DNA of 64,000 nt from Kordia sp. (GTDB lineage: Bacteria; Bacteroidota; Bacteroidia; Flavobacteriales; Flavobacteriaceae). The translations under genes were made by a program, and so were the position numbers. Positions 48,144-56,590 of this stretch are shown in pieces. Location: assembly GCA_002733415.1 (NCBI GenBank), contig NVVR01000001.1, positions 72,493 to 136,492 of the forward strand, given 5' to 3'. Each line of letters starts with the position of its first letter. Positions within the stretch are counted from its first letter, which is position 1. Under the pieces are notes generated by a model. The model was not told the DNA's origin. It ran no database searches and saw only the letters and a list, made by a program, of their open reading frames with translations.

Positions 48144-48164
48144 TTTAATTCTCAAATATATTTT

Positions 48165-48196
48165 AAAAGTGCCTCGTTATCGAGGCACTTTTTTTA
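48165..48196 (+). terminator. ompA terminator
   Basis: AAGTGCCTCG-TTAT-CGAGGCACTT is followed by seven Ts. Confidence 0.93.
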
Positions 48197-48293
48197 TACC
48201 CATAGGTGAAATTATTATCAATAGCTTATGCCGTTCTATGTATAGTAGAATAAAATCAATACCTTGTGTTTACTTAAAATAGCTGATTATTAT

Positions 48294-51038
48294 ATGCAAA
48301 GTTTTATAAGCAAGTGTTTAGTGAAAATAGGAGCAGATAGTAGTGCGATAAGTGAATCTGTTTTTGTGTTGCCAAGTAAAAGAGCGGGAGTGTTTTTAAA
48401 AAAAGAATTTTCAAAATACTATCAAGCTACTTTTTTTCTACCTAAAATCATCAGTATTGAAGAGTTTATAGAAGATGTTTCAGGATTAACTACATGTAGT
48501 AATTTAGAGACGCTTTTTACTTTTTACAATATATACGGATCAATTATACCAGATGAGTTAAAAGAATCCTTCGAATCGTTTTCTAAATGGGGACAAATAC
48601 TCTTGCATGATTTTAATGAAATTGATAGATACGGTATTGATGCAAAAGATTTTTTTTCAAATCTATCCAATATCAAACAAATTGAGAATTGGTCGCCAAG
48701 TGAGGAGCCAACAACACTTATTAAAAATTACTTAGATTTTTGGAGAAATTCTTATCAGTATTATGATAAGCTACAATCGGAATTATTACAAAACGGAGTA
48801 GGATATCAAGGGTTAGTGTACCGAGAAGCTTCTGATCATATAGAGCATTATATCCAAAGCAATCAAGCACATCATTATTTTCTTGGGTTTAATGCATTAA
48901 ATACCTCTGAAGAAATAATATTTCAAGAGTTATTACAGCAGGATAGAGCAACTGTACTTTTTGATACGGATCAATTATTTTTTGAATCAAAAACAAATAG
49001 TGCCAGTCACTTTTTAAGGAAGTACAATAAAGAGTGGAATTATTATGATAACACCAATTTCTCAATTGTATCCAATGAGTTTTCATCTAAGAAAAATATT
49101 GATGTAGTAGCTTTACCCAAAAATATAGGTCAAGTAAAAAAAGTTGGAGAGTTACTAAGTAAACTTTCGGCTTTGGAGTTAAAAGAAACTGCTGTTGTTT
49201 TAGGTGATGAAAGCTTGTTGTTGCCCTTATTAAATTCATTACCTAAAAATGTAACGGACATTAATATAACCATGGGGATGTCGTTAAAAGATATTCCGCT
49301 TGTTTCTTTTTTTGATAGTATCTTTCAGTTGTATTACAAACAATCGAGTGATCGGTTCTATTATAAAAAACTACTCACTTTTTTAAATAATAATTACACC
49401 AGGTTATTACTTAATCGTGAAGATGTTAATACACTAATTTACCACATTCAACATTACAATATAATTAGTATTACTAAGCAGGAAATAATTGAGTTGCTCC
49501 CTGATAATTTCTTTTTAAAACAAATAGTATCTCTTAGTAAAAAAACGACAGTTGACTGTATAGTTGTTTTTAAAGCAGTTATTTTAGAATTAAAGCGGCA
49601 AGTAGATGATCCCTCAACGAATCAACTGGACTTGGAGTACTTATATCGTTTCAACGAAGTGTTTAATGTGTTGGGTGTACTTCAGGAAAAATATAAGTCG
49701 ATTAAAAGTTTAGAAGAGTTTTATCAAATTTATAAAGAAATCTTAAGTATTGATACGTTAGATTTTAAAGGAGAACCAGTTCATGGCTTACAAATTATGG
49801 GAATGCTTGAATCTCGTGTACTGGATTTTAAACGAGTGATTTTAACTTCAGTAAATGAAGGAATATTGCCTTCTGGTAAAAGTCATAATTCATTCATTCC
49901 ATTTGATTTAAAAATAGCATTTAAGCTGCCAACATATTATGAAAAGGATGCTGTGTATGCATATCACTTTTTCCGATTATTACAACGTGCAGAAAATATC
50001 AGTTTAATTTATAATACAGAGCCAGACGGGTTGAATGCAGGAGAAAAAAGCAGGTTTCTATTACAATTAGAATCATTGGTATCTGAAAATCATACGATAA
50101 ATTACTATACTAGTTCCCCTAAAATTCCATCTACTACTCAAGAATTACAAGTGATTCAAAAGGATGAAAAGGTTCTGGAGCGTTTAAAAGAAATTGCGGC
50201 TAAAGGTTTCTCCCCTTCTGCATTAACACAATATGTTAGAAATCCAATAGATTTTTATCAGCAGAAAGTATTGCGAATTTATGAAGAGGACGCCGTAGAA
50301 GAAACAGTTGCGGCTAATACACTAGGGACTATTGTTCATAATACATTAGAGAATTTTTATAAGCCTCTAGAAAATCAAATTCTTACTAAAGAAGCAATCA
50401 AATTCATGCAACAAAATATTGATGGAGAAGTAAGTAAACAGTTTCAATTAGAATTTAAAAAGGGCGATATCACCAAAGGTAAAAACTTAATTATTTTTAA
50501 TATTGCTAAACGTTACGTAGCTAATTTCCTAAAGCAGGAATTAAAATTGATAATAGAAAGTAATGAAGTTATTATTCGACATATAGAATCAGATTTACGT
50601 ACAGAAATTAAAGTTCCTGGATTAGAGTTTCCAATATTTATAGCAGGAAAAGTAGATAGAATTGATGAAGTTGATGGAACCATTAGAATTATTGATTACA
50701 AAACAGGAAAGGTAGATCAAAGCAAAGTAGAAATAGTTAATTGGGAAGACATTACTACTGATTATACAAAATATAGCAAACCGTTTCAGATATTAATGTA
50801 CGCATACATGATCCAATCTCAGAAACAATTTACAAAACCTTTGGAAGCAGGAATTATATCTTTTAAAAACTTAAGCGCTGGTTTTTTAAAATTTGCTAAA
50901 AAAGATAAAACTGGTCGTGGAGCAAAAAAAGATACGGTAATTACTCAAGAAACTTTCGATGATTTTCTAATAGAATTACATCAATTGGTTCATGAAATAT
51001 GTAACATTAATATCGACTTTACGGAAAAAGAAGTTTAA
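48294..51038 (+). CDS. AddB-like PD-(D/E)XK nuclease
   Basis: I use ATG 48294 (914 residues); a TTG at 48264 would add ten. The N-terminal helicase-like region lacks a Walker A motif (it begins VFVLPSKRAGVFLKKEFSK), as is usual in Bacteroidota AddB. The C-terminal nuclease has SPSALTQYVRNPIDFYQQKV, LGTIVHNTLENFY and the catalytic IIDYKTGKV near 800. The four cysteines that hold the iron-sulfur cluster in Bacillus AddB are not visible. It works with the AddA-like protein. Confidence 0.88.
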   Translation: MQSFISKCLVKIGADSSAISESVFVLPSKRAGVFLKKEFSKYYQATFFLPKIISIEEFIEDVSGLTTCSNLETLFTFYNIYGSIIPDELKESFESFSKWGQILLHDFNEIDRYGIDAKDFFSNLSNIKQIENWSPSEEPTTLIKNYLDFWRNSYQYYDKLQSELLQNGVGYQGLVYREASDHIEHYIQSNQAHHYFLGFNALNTSEEIIFQELLQQDRATVLFDTDQLFFESKTNSASHFLRKYNKEWNYYDNTNFSIVSNEFSSKKNIDVVALPKNIGQVKKVGELLSKLSALELKETAVVLGDESLLLPLLNSLPKNVTDINITMGMSLKDIPLVSFFDSIFQLYYKQSSDRFYYKKLLTFLNNNYTRLLLNREDVNTLIYHIQHYNIISITKQEIIELLPDNFFLKQIVSLSKKTTVDCIVVFKAVILELKRQVDDPSTNQLDLEYLYRFNEVFNVLGVLQEKYKSIKSLEEFYQIYKEILSIDTLDFKGEPVHGLQIMGMLESRVLDFKRVILTSVNEGILPSGKSHNSFIPFDLKIAFKLPTYYEKDAVYAYHFFRLLQRAENISLIYNTEPDGLNAGEKSRFLLQLESLVSENHTINYYTSSPKIPSTTQELQVIQKDEKVLERLKEIAAKGFSPSALTQYVRNPIDFYQQKVLRIYEEDAVEETVAANTLGTIVHNTLENFYKPLENQILTKEAIKFMQQNIDGEVSKQFQLEFKKGDITKGKNLIIFNIAKRYVANFLKQELKLIIESNEVIIRHIESDLRTEIKVPGLEFPIFIAGKVDRIDEVDGTIRIIDYKTGKVDQSKVEIVNWEDITTDYTKYSKPFQILMYAYMIQSQKQFTKPLEAGIISFKNLSAGFLKFAKKDKTGRGAKKDTVITQETFDDFLIELHQLVHEICNINIDFTEKEV

Positions 51039-51039
51039 T

Positions 51040-51879
51040 ATGATAAAAGAAACTAGTGTTCTCCATAGAGAAAATAAAAAACCAATACTGTTAGATGTTT
51101 CATTCAATAATAACGGGAAACAAAAACCAATATTAATTTTTTGTCATGGATACAAGGGATTTAAAGATTGGGGATGTTGGAATGTGATGGCTTCACATAT
51201 AGCAAATGAAAATTTTTTCTTTCTAAAATTTAATTTCTCTCATAACGGAGGGACGATAGAACAACCAATCGATTTTCCGGATTTAAACGCTTTTGCAGAG
51301 AATAACTTTACAAAGGAGTTGGAAGACCTTGGGAATGTAATATCATGGGTTACAAACCCTGAAAACAAGTATTCAGCTGAACTGAATTTACAAGATATTA
51401 TTTTGGTTGGCCATTCCAGAGGAGGAGGAATTGTAACCATAAAAGCTTCAGAAGATGATCGAGTTACTAAACTAATTACTTTGGCAGGAGCTTCCGATTA
51501 TAAGTCGAGATTTCCTACAGGTGATCAATTAGCGTATTGGAAAAAAGAAGGTGTTGCCTATGTGGAGAATGCAAGAACGAAACAACAAATGCCACACTTT
51601 ATTCAATTTTATGATAATTTCATGGAAAATGAAGCTCGTTTGACAATTTCTACAGCAACAAAAAAAATAAGGATACCGCACTTAATTCTTCACGGAACAA
51701 CTGATGAAACAGTAAAATTTCAAGAAGCAGAAGCATTGCATAACTGGAACGTGAAAAGTGAGTTGTTTGCTGTTGAAAATGCAAACCATGTATTTGGGGC
51801 AAGCCATCCTTGGGAAAATGATTCACTTCCTGATGATTTAGAAATAGCAGTAAATAAAATCATAAACTTCAGTAAATAA
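51040..51879 (+). CDS. Alpha/beta hydrolase
   Basis: I start at ATG 51040, one base after the addB-like stop; the longer frame from 50992 overlaps that gene. The 279-residue protein has the oxyanion block LIFCHGYKGFKDWG, nucleophile S126 in VGHSRGGG, and the later Asp and His in HGTTDETVKF and NANHVFGASHPW. This is a complete catalytic triad of the dienelactone-hydrolase or peptidase-S9-like type. The substrate is unknown. Confidence 0.87.
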   Translation: MIKETSVLHRENKKPILLDVSFNNNGKQKPILIFCHGYKGFKDWGCWNVMASHIANENFFFLKFNFSHNGGTIEQPIDFPDLNAFAENNFTKELEDLGNVISWVTNPENKYSAELNLQDIILVGHSRGGGIVTIKASEDDRVTKLITLAGASDYKSRFPTGDQLAYWKKEGVAYVENARTKQQMPHFIQFYDNFMENEARLTISTATKKIRIPHLILHGTTDETVKFQEAEALHNWNVKSELFAVENANHVFGASHPWENDSLPDDLEIAVNKIINFSK

Positions 51880-52383
51880 ATGACAATTACAAAACCAACC
51901 AAGGAAGATATTCCTGAATTACTTATAGTTACTAAAGCTTGTGCTCAAGCAATGATAGCAGATGGTATTTATCAATGGAATGAAGATTATCCCTCGTATG
52001 AGGCTTTTGAAAAAGATATTGAAATAGGCCAGCTTTGGGTATTAAAAGATGATGGAAATATTATTGGATCAGTTGTTATTTCTGAGCTAATAGATGAAGA
52101 ATATAAAGCAGTAGTATGGTTAACCCCTAATACTAAAAATATGTATATCCATCGTTTGGCAATACATCCTAATTCACAAGGAAAGGGGTTAGCGCAAAAA
52201 TTAATGGACTTCGCAGAAGCATATGCTAAAGAGAATTATTTTTTATCAGTTCGGTTAGACACCTTTAGTGTGAATACCCGTAATAATGCATTTTATCAGA
52301 AAAGGGGATACCAAAAGTTAGGAGACGTATATTTTCCTAAACAGAGTGAACACCCATTTCATTGTTATGAACTTGTATTTTAA
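51880..52383 (+). CDS. GNAT-family N-acetyltransferase
   Basis: The ATG directly follows the stop of the hydrolase gene (TAAATG). The 167-residue protein has the acetyl-CoA-binding motif IHRLAIHPNSQGKGLAQKLM followed by DFAEAYAKE, and the C-terminal block NNAFYQKRGYQKLG. The acceptor is unknown. Its TAA is the first part of an R3 palindrome. Confidence 0.87.
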   Translation: MTITKPTKEDIPELLIVTKACAQAMIADGIYQWNEDYPSYEAFEKDIEIGQLWVLKDDGNIIGSVVISELIDEEYKAVVWLTPNTKNMYIHRLAIHPNSQGKGLAQKLMDFAEAYAKENYFLSVRLDTFSVNTRNNAFYQKRGYQKLGDVYFPKQSEHPFHCYELVF

Positions 52384-52622
52384 TCCACAAGTGGAGTTAG
52401 TTTTGGAGTATTGTTTTATTAAACAATAGTTAGAACTCAGAAGTTATTTACAAGCCTAAATATATATGAAGCTAAACACTATCGTAGCCTGAATTTATTT
52501 TAGGGTCACACAGAGGGTATGAGATACTTAAATCAGTTCAGTATGACGATACTGATAAGTGAGCTATCTTCTGACCTATAATTTTTTTTAACTCATGCCT
52601 AGTATGTTTGTATCAAGGCAGT
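52381..52622. repeat. R3 element ends enclosing an R1 copy
   Basis: TCCACAAGTGGA (52384-52395) abuts the GNAT stop and matches the R3 left end. CTCATGCCTAGTATGTTTGT with ATCAAGGCA (from 52592) matches the R3 right end. Between them lies R1 sequence (52488-52553), as if one repeat had inserted into another. Confidence 0.5.
52488..52553. repeat. Dispersed repeat R1 copy
   Basis: TGAATTTATTTTAGGGTCAC, then TGAGATACTTAAATCAGTTC and AGTATGACGAT. This matches the central part of 6896-7056. Confidence 0.6.
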
Positions 52623-52635
52623 TATTTATCATTAA

Positions 52636-53970
52636 TTGAAAGTAGATTTAAGTTTTAAAGGCATTAATAAGTTAGCGATCCCAGCATTAATTGCAGGAAT
52701 CGCTGAGCCAATAATTTCCGCAACGGATTTGGCAATTATAGGTAATTTACCAAACCATAGTGCAGAAGCTGCGGCAGCTGTAGGGTTAGTCTCAGTATTT
52801 TTAAATGCTTTAATATGGATGTTAGGGCAGAGTAGAAGTGCAATATCTTCTATTGTATCGCAATATGTAGGCGCAGGGAAGTTAGAAGAGGTGAAGAATT
52901 TACCTATTCAAGCAATATTGATTATTATAGGGATTAGTGTATTTATACTCGGGGTAACTTTTCCGTTTGCAAGAGAGATATTCAGCTTATATAACGCGAA
53001 AGGATTGGTGTTGGATTATTGTGAAGATTATTATCAAATCAGGGCAATTGGTTTCCCGATGATACTAATCACTTTTGCTATAATGGGGACATTTAGGGGT
53101 TTACAAAATTCGTACTATCCAATGTTAATTGCTTTAACAGGATTGGTTTTTAATCTAGTGTTAGATGTAATTTTGGTGTTTGGTATTGAAGGATACATTC
53201 CTCCATTAGGATTAAAAGGAGCGGCTTATGCAAGTGTAATTTCACAAGGAATAATGTTGGTATTGGCTTTTTATTATCTTGTTAAAAAAACGTCAGTACA
53301 TATTAAATTCACTCTTCCTTTTAATAAAGAAGTGAAGAATTTAATGGTCATGATTTTGAATCTTTTTGTGAGAACATTGGCTTTAAATATCGCGTTAAAT
53401 TTATCAAGTTATTTCGCTGCAAGTTATGGTGTAGTTTATCTTAACGCTTACACAATAGCTGTGAATATTTGGTTTATTTGCGCTTTTGTAATTGATGGAT
53501 ATGCAAGTGCTGGAAATATGATTTCCGGAAAATTATATGGTGCTAATGATATAGAAAATTTAATTGTACTACGAAAAAAACTGACCAAATACGGATTAGT
53601 AGTAGGGCTGCTATTATTAGTTCTTCTAGGGACTTTTTATTACCCAATAGGGAGGTTGTATTCTAATAATGAACTCGTACGAGAGCAATTTTACAACACC
53701 TTTTGGATTGCTATAGCAATGCAACCTTTATGTGCAGTTGCTTTTATTTATGACGGAATGTATAAAGGTATGGGGAAAATGAAAACCCTTCGAAACTTAT
53801 TATTAATGACAACATTTTTAGGGTTTATCCCAGTTCTATTTATTGCAGATTACTTCGGGATGATGTTGTATGGTATTTGGTTGGCCTTTGTAGTTTGGAT
53901 ATTCTTAAGAGGGTTACTATTAAAGTTAGATTTTAAAAAGACTATTGTTAATCCCGCCAGTGGGCTTTAA
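52636..53970 (+). CDS. MATE-family efflux transporter
   Basis: The 444-residue protein has about 12 membrane helices and typical MATE blocks (INKLAIPALIAGIAEPIISA, QNSYYPMLIALTGLVFNLVL). It probably exports drugs or other cations with sodium or proton exchange. The start is TTG 52636, since a stop codon lies directly before it in frame and no earlier ATG exists. The last codons (NPASGL) are supplied by an R3 repeat, so the original C-terminus was probably replaced by the repeat. Confidence 0.9.
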   Translation: MKVDLSFKGINKLAIPALIAGIAEPIISATDLAIIGNLPNHSAEAAAAVGLVSVFLNALIWMLGQSRSAISSIVSQYVGAGKLEEVKNLPIQAILIIIGISVFILGVTFPFAREIFSLYNAKGLVLDYCEDYYQIRAIGFPMILITFAIMGTFRGLQNSYYPMLIALTGLVFNLVLDVILVFGIEGYIPPLGLKGAAYASVISQGIMLVLAFYYLVKKTSVHIKFTLPFNKEVKNLMVMILNLFVRTLALNIALNLSSYFAASYGVVYLNAYTIAVNIWFICAFVIDGYASAGNMISGKLYGANDIENLIVLRKKLTKYGLVVGLLLLVLLGTFYYPIGRLYSNNELVREQFYNTFWIAIAMQPLCAVAFIYDGMYKGMGKMKTLRNLLLMTTFLGFIPVLFIADYFGMMLYGIWLAFVVWIFLRGLLLKLDFKKTIVNPASGL

Positions 53971-54053
53971 TCCCTGTCCCGATAGCTAACGGGATATCCT
54001 GTCCTAAAAATTACAATTAGTTAATCCATACCTCTGATGCTTACACCGAGGGA
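53950..54053. repeat. Dispersed repeat R3, full-length copy 1
   Basis: It starts AATCCCGCCAGTGGG, has an inner hairpin CCCGATAGCTAACGGG and ends CATACCTCTGATGCTTACAC with CGAGGGAG. It matches 58468-58570 along its whole length. The first 21 bp are the end of the MATE coding sequence. Confidence 0.8.
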
Positions 54054-54058
54054 GCTAA

Positions 54059-54556
54059 TTAATATAAGTCACTAGCATGTTTAAAAAACTTCCAAACAAA
54101 CAGAACTGCAAAGCAACTTGCTACTGTAAATTTTATAAATACTGAAGTTAGCAACCCTAATAAGGATCCAAAAGCTGCTTTTACAGCCAAGTCCGATTTT
54201 GTACCATTTAGTAGCTCACCAGCTAATGCCCCTAGAAAAGCACCTATTATAATTCCAAAAGGAGGAAAAAAGAATAGACCAATCAATAATCCAACGGTAG
54301 TTCCAATAACTCCATACCTAGAGCCTCCAAACCGTTTTGCTCCCATAGCGGGAATAATATAATCAAATATAAAAATAGCAAGCGCTATTATTAAAGTAAT
54401 TCCTAATACGGTATAACTCATGGGTACTGCATCAGTTAAATATAAAAATAGTAAACCAAACCAACTAGTAATTGGTCCTGGAAGGATAGGTATAAAACTG
54501 CCTATTATTCCCCCAATGATTAGTATGAAACCTATTATGATTAAGACTATATCCAT
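54059..54556 (-). CDS. DUF456 membrane protein
   Basis: The 165-residue protein has four to five hydrophobic segments with the blocks GSFIPILPGPITSWFGLLFL and PPFGIIIGAFLGALAGELL, which identify DUF456. Function is unknown. Its start faces the divergent blaI promoter 50-85 bp away, so the BlaI-type operators could control it too. Confidence 0.88.
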   Translation of the reverse strand: MDIVLIIIGFILIIGGIIGSFIPILPGPITSWFGLLFLYLTDAVPMSYTVLGITLIIALAIFIFDYIIPAMGAKRFGGSRYGVIGTTVGLLIGLFFFPPFGIIIGAFLGALAGELLNGTKSDLAVKAAFGSLLGLLTSVFIKFTVASCFAVLFVWKFFKHASDLY

Positions 54557-54607
54557 GTTTTTGTTTGGTTATATGACGTTTGTTTCCTCTTTTTGTTACA
54601 ATGTTTA

Positions 54608-54666
54608 AACTAAAAAATTAGTTTAAACTAATTTTTTAGTTACATTTGTATAACTAAGTTTTTAGT
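54608..54666. promoter_or_regulatory. Triple BlaI-type operator array over the blaI promoter
   Basis: Three boxes of the form ACTAA-N4-TTAGT lie at 54609-54622 (N4 = AAAA), 54627-54640 (TTTT) and 54653-54666 (GTTT). Boxes 1 and 2 together form a perfect 34-bp palindrome at 54608-54641. The -7 element TACATTTG (54641-54648) lies between boxes 2 and 3, so bound repressor would block RNA polymerase. Centres are 18 and 26 bp apart. Confidence 0.75.
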
Positions 54667-54683
54667 TTAAAGTTAAAAAGGTT

Positions 54684-54746
54684 ACTTCTCCTTTGGAGAG
54701 AAGGCTAGGGTTTCCACTCAGCTTGACTGGGTGATGAGGAATGATT
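54684..54746 (+). repeat. Dispersed repeat R2 copy in the blaI leader
   Basis: TTCTCCTTTGGAGAGAAGG then CCACTCAGCTTGACTGGG and TGATGAGGAA align with the reverse complement of 20772-20833. It lies in the untranslated leader of blaI. A further hairpin TGCCTACGCAGGCA sits just before the start codon. Confidence 0.65.
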
Positions 54747-54792
54747 TCCGAAATCAATTTACTAATTAAAAGATACCTGCCTACGCAGGCAT

Positions 54793-55155
54793 ATGATGAA
54801 GCAATTAACAAGAGCAGAAGAAGAAGTAATGCAACATTTATGGAGTTTAAATGAAGCATCGGTAAAAGAAATTATTGCATTACTTCCGGAGCCTAAACCA
54901 GCATATAATACCGTATCTACAATTATAAGAATATTAGAAACGAAGGAGTTTGTTAATCACAAACAACAAGGTAAAGGATACATTTATTTTCCGTTAGTAG
55001 CTAAAGATACTTACAGCAAACAATCAGCTAAGAAATTGGTTGAGGGCTATTTTCAAGGGTCTTTTAAAAGTATGGTGTCTTATTTCACCAAGAGCAATGA
55101 TATTTCAGTAAGTGATTTAGAAGCGATATTGAAAGAATTGAATTCAAAAAAATAA
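54793..55155 (+). CDS. BlaI/MecI-family transcriptional repressor
   Basis: The 120-residue protein has the winged-helix domain of the BlaI family (LTRAEEEVMQHLWSLNEASV then PAYNTVSTIIRILETKEFV) and a C-terminal dimerisation helix. It represses its own operon and is inactivated when the membrane protease partner is triggered. Three operator boxes overlap its promoter. The M56 partner follows 4 bp after its stop. Confidence 0.92.
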   Translation: MMKQLTRAEEEVMQHLWSLNEASVKEIIALLPEPKPAYNTVSTIIRILETKEFVNHKQQGKGYIYFPLVAKDTYSKQSAKKLVEGYFQGSFKSMVSYFTKSNDISVSDLEAILKELNSKK

Positions 55156-55159
55156 AACC

Positions 55160-56590
55160 ATGGAAACAATCATAGTACAAGTAGTCGTTTTTCAGCTGTG
55201 TTTTTTAGTGGTTTATGAATTGTTATTAAGAAAAGAAACTTTTTTTAATTGGAATAGAGCCTATTTATTAATTATGTCAATAGTTTCACTAATAATACCA
55301 TTCATAAAACTAAAATCATTTTCAAAAGTAATACCAAGTGAGTTTATAATTAGTCTTCCGGCTATAATATTAGGAGAAACCAAACGAGTAGATTCAATTG
55401 GGGGGACTGATTTAGAAATAGTTGTAATGAACACCCAATCAGTATTTTCAATTGTATGGATTTGGTATGCAGGAATAGTTGTTTTTACAGGAGTATTGTT
55501 ATTTAAATTATTTAAAATATGGAAGTTCAAATTAACGAGTAATTCTGTACAGAAAAAAGGATACTCAATTGTAACGCTCAAGAATTCAGAAGAGGCATTT
55601 TCTTTTTTAAAGAGTATTTTTTTAGGAGATAAAATAGAAAACACACAGAAAGAAAGTATTTTAACTCATGAAAAAGTTCATGTAAAGGAGAAGCATACCA
55701 TAGATCTATTGTGGTTTGAGTTATTACGAATTGTATTTTGGTTTAATCCCTTAGTATACATTTATCAAAAAAGAATAACTGAAGTACACGAGTTCATCGC
55801 CGATAAAAGCGCTTCAAAACACCAACAAAACTATTACGAAAACTTGTTAGCGAAGACGTTTAACATCGCACAGTTTTCAGTAGTCAATCAATTTTATTCA
55901 TCATCATTAATCAAAAAACGAATTATTATGTTAACAAAACAAAAATCAAGTAAAAAATCAAGATTAAAGTATTTAGTTGTCGCACCAGTTATTGCGGGAA
56001 TGCTATTGTTTACTTCATGTGAGCAACCAGGAGTAGAGAGTCCAGATAGAAATACGAGTGTGTTGGATAATATTGAAATACTAAAAGAGTCCATAGCTGC
56101 AAATGGTGAAATGACAAAGGAGGAACAAGAAGCATTAAAAACACTGTTAGTATTGACGAGTAATAATCGTTTAATAAAGGAGCATACTAAAGATGTCTTT
56201 GAAGAAGTGGATAACGATTATTCAGGTCAAGCAGAAGTTCCGTTTACAGTTATAGATAAAGTGCCAATTTACCCGGGCTGTGATGAAAATGCAACTTCGG
56301 AAGAATTAAAAAAATGTTTTAGTATAGGAATAGCTACGCACATCAATAAAAATTTCAATACTGACATAGCTAAAACACTTAATTTAGTAGGGAAGCAAAA
56401 AATATTTATAGGGTTTAAGGTTGATGAATACGGTCAACTAAAACAGGTGAAAGCTCGTGCTCCATACAAAGCTCTAGCAATAGAAGCTGAGCGTGTAATA
56501 AATACATTGCCAGTTTTAAAACCTGGTATGCATAACGGAAAAGCAGTTACTGTAGCGTATTCAATACCAGTTATTTTTGATATTCAATAA
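55160..56590 (+). CDS. BlaR1-like M56 membrane protease with TonB C-terminal domain
   Basis: The 476-residue protein has about four membrane helices in an M56 domain with the zinc motif HEKVH (170-174) and a third-ligand block EVHEFIADKSA. A further helix lies near 275-292, and a TonB C-terminal domain covers about 375-476 (KIFIGFKVDEYGQLKQVKA, then INTLPVLKPGMHNGKAVTVA). The penicillin-binding sensor of true BlaR1 is missing, so a beta-lactam signal is unlikely. The sensed signal is unknown. The TPR gene starts directly after the stop. Confidence 0.88.
   Translation: METIIVQVVVFQLCFLVVYELLLRKETFFNWNRAYLLIMSIVSLIIPFIKLKSFSKVIPSEFIISLPAIILGETKRVDSIGGTDLEIVVMNTQSVFSIVWIWYAGIVVFTGVLLFKLFKIWKFKLTSNSVQKKGYSIVTLKNSEEAFSFLKSIFLGDKIENTQKESILTHEKVHVKEKHTIDLLWFELLRIVFWFNPLVYIYQKRITEVHEFIADKSASKHQQNYYENLLAKTFNIAQFSVVNQFYSSSLIKKRIIMLTKQKSSKKSRLKYLVVAPVIAGMLLFTSCEQPGVESPDRNTSVLDNIEILKESIAANGEMTKEEQEALKTLLVLTSNNRLIKEHTKDVFEEVDNDYSGQAEVPFTVIDKVPIYPGCDENATSEELKKCFSIGIATHINKNFNTDIAKTLNLVGKQKIFIGFKVDEYGQLKQVKARAPYKALAIEAERVINTLPVLKPGMHNGKAVTVAYSIPVIFDIQ

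Noticed and set aside
55261-55644. 127-codon antisense frame inside the M56 gene
   Set aside because: It is a mirror of strong coding sequence on the plus strand, with no conserved features.
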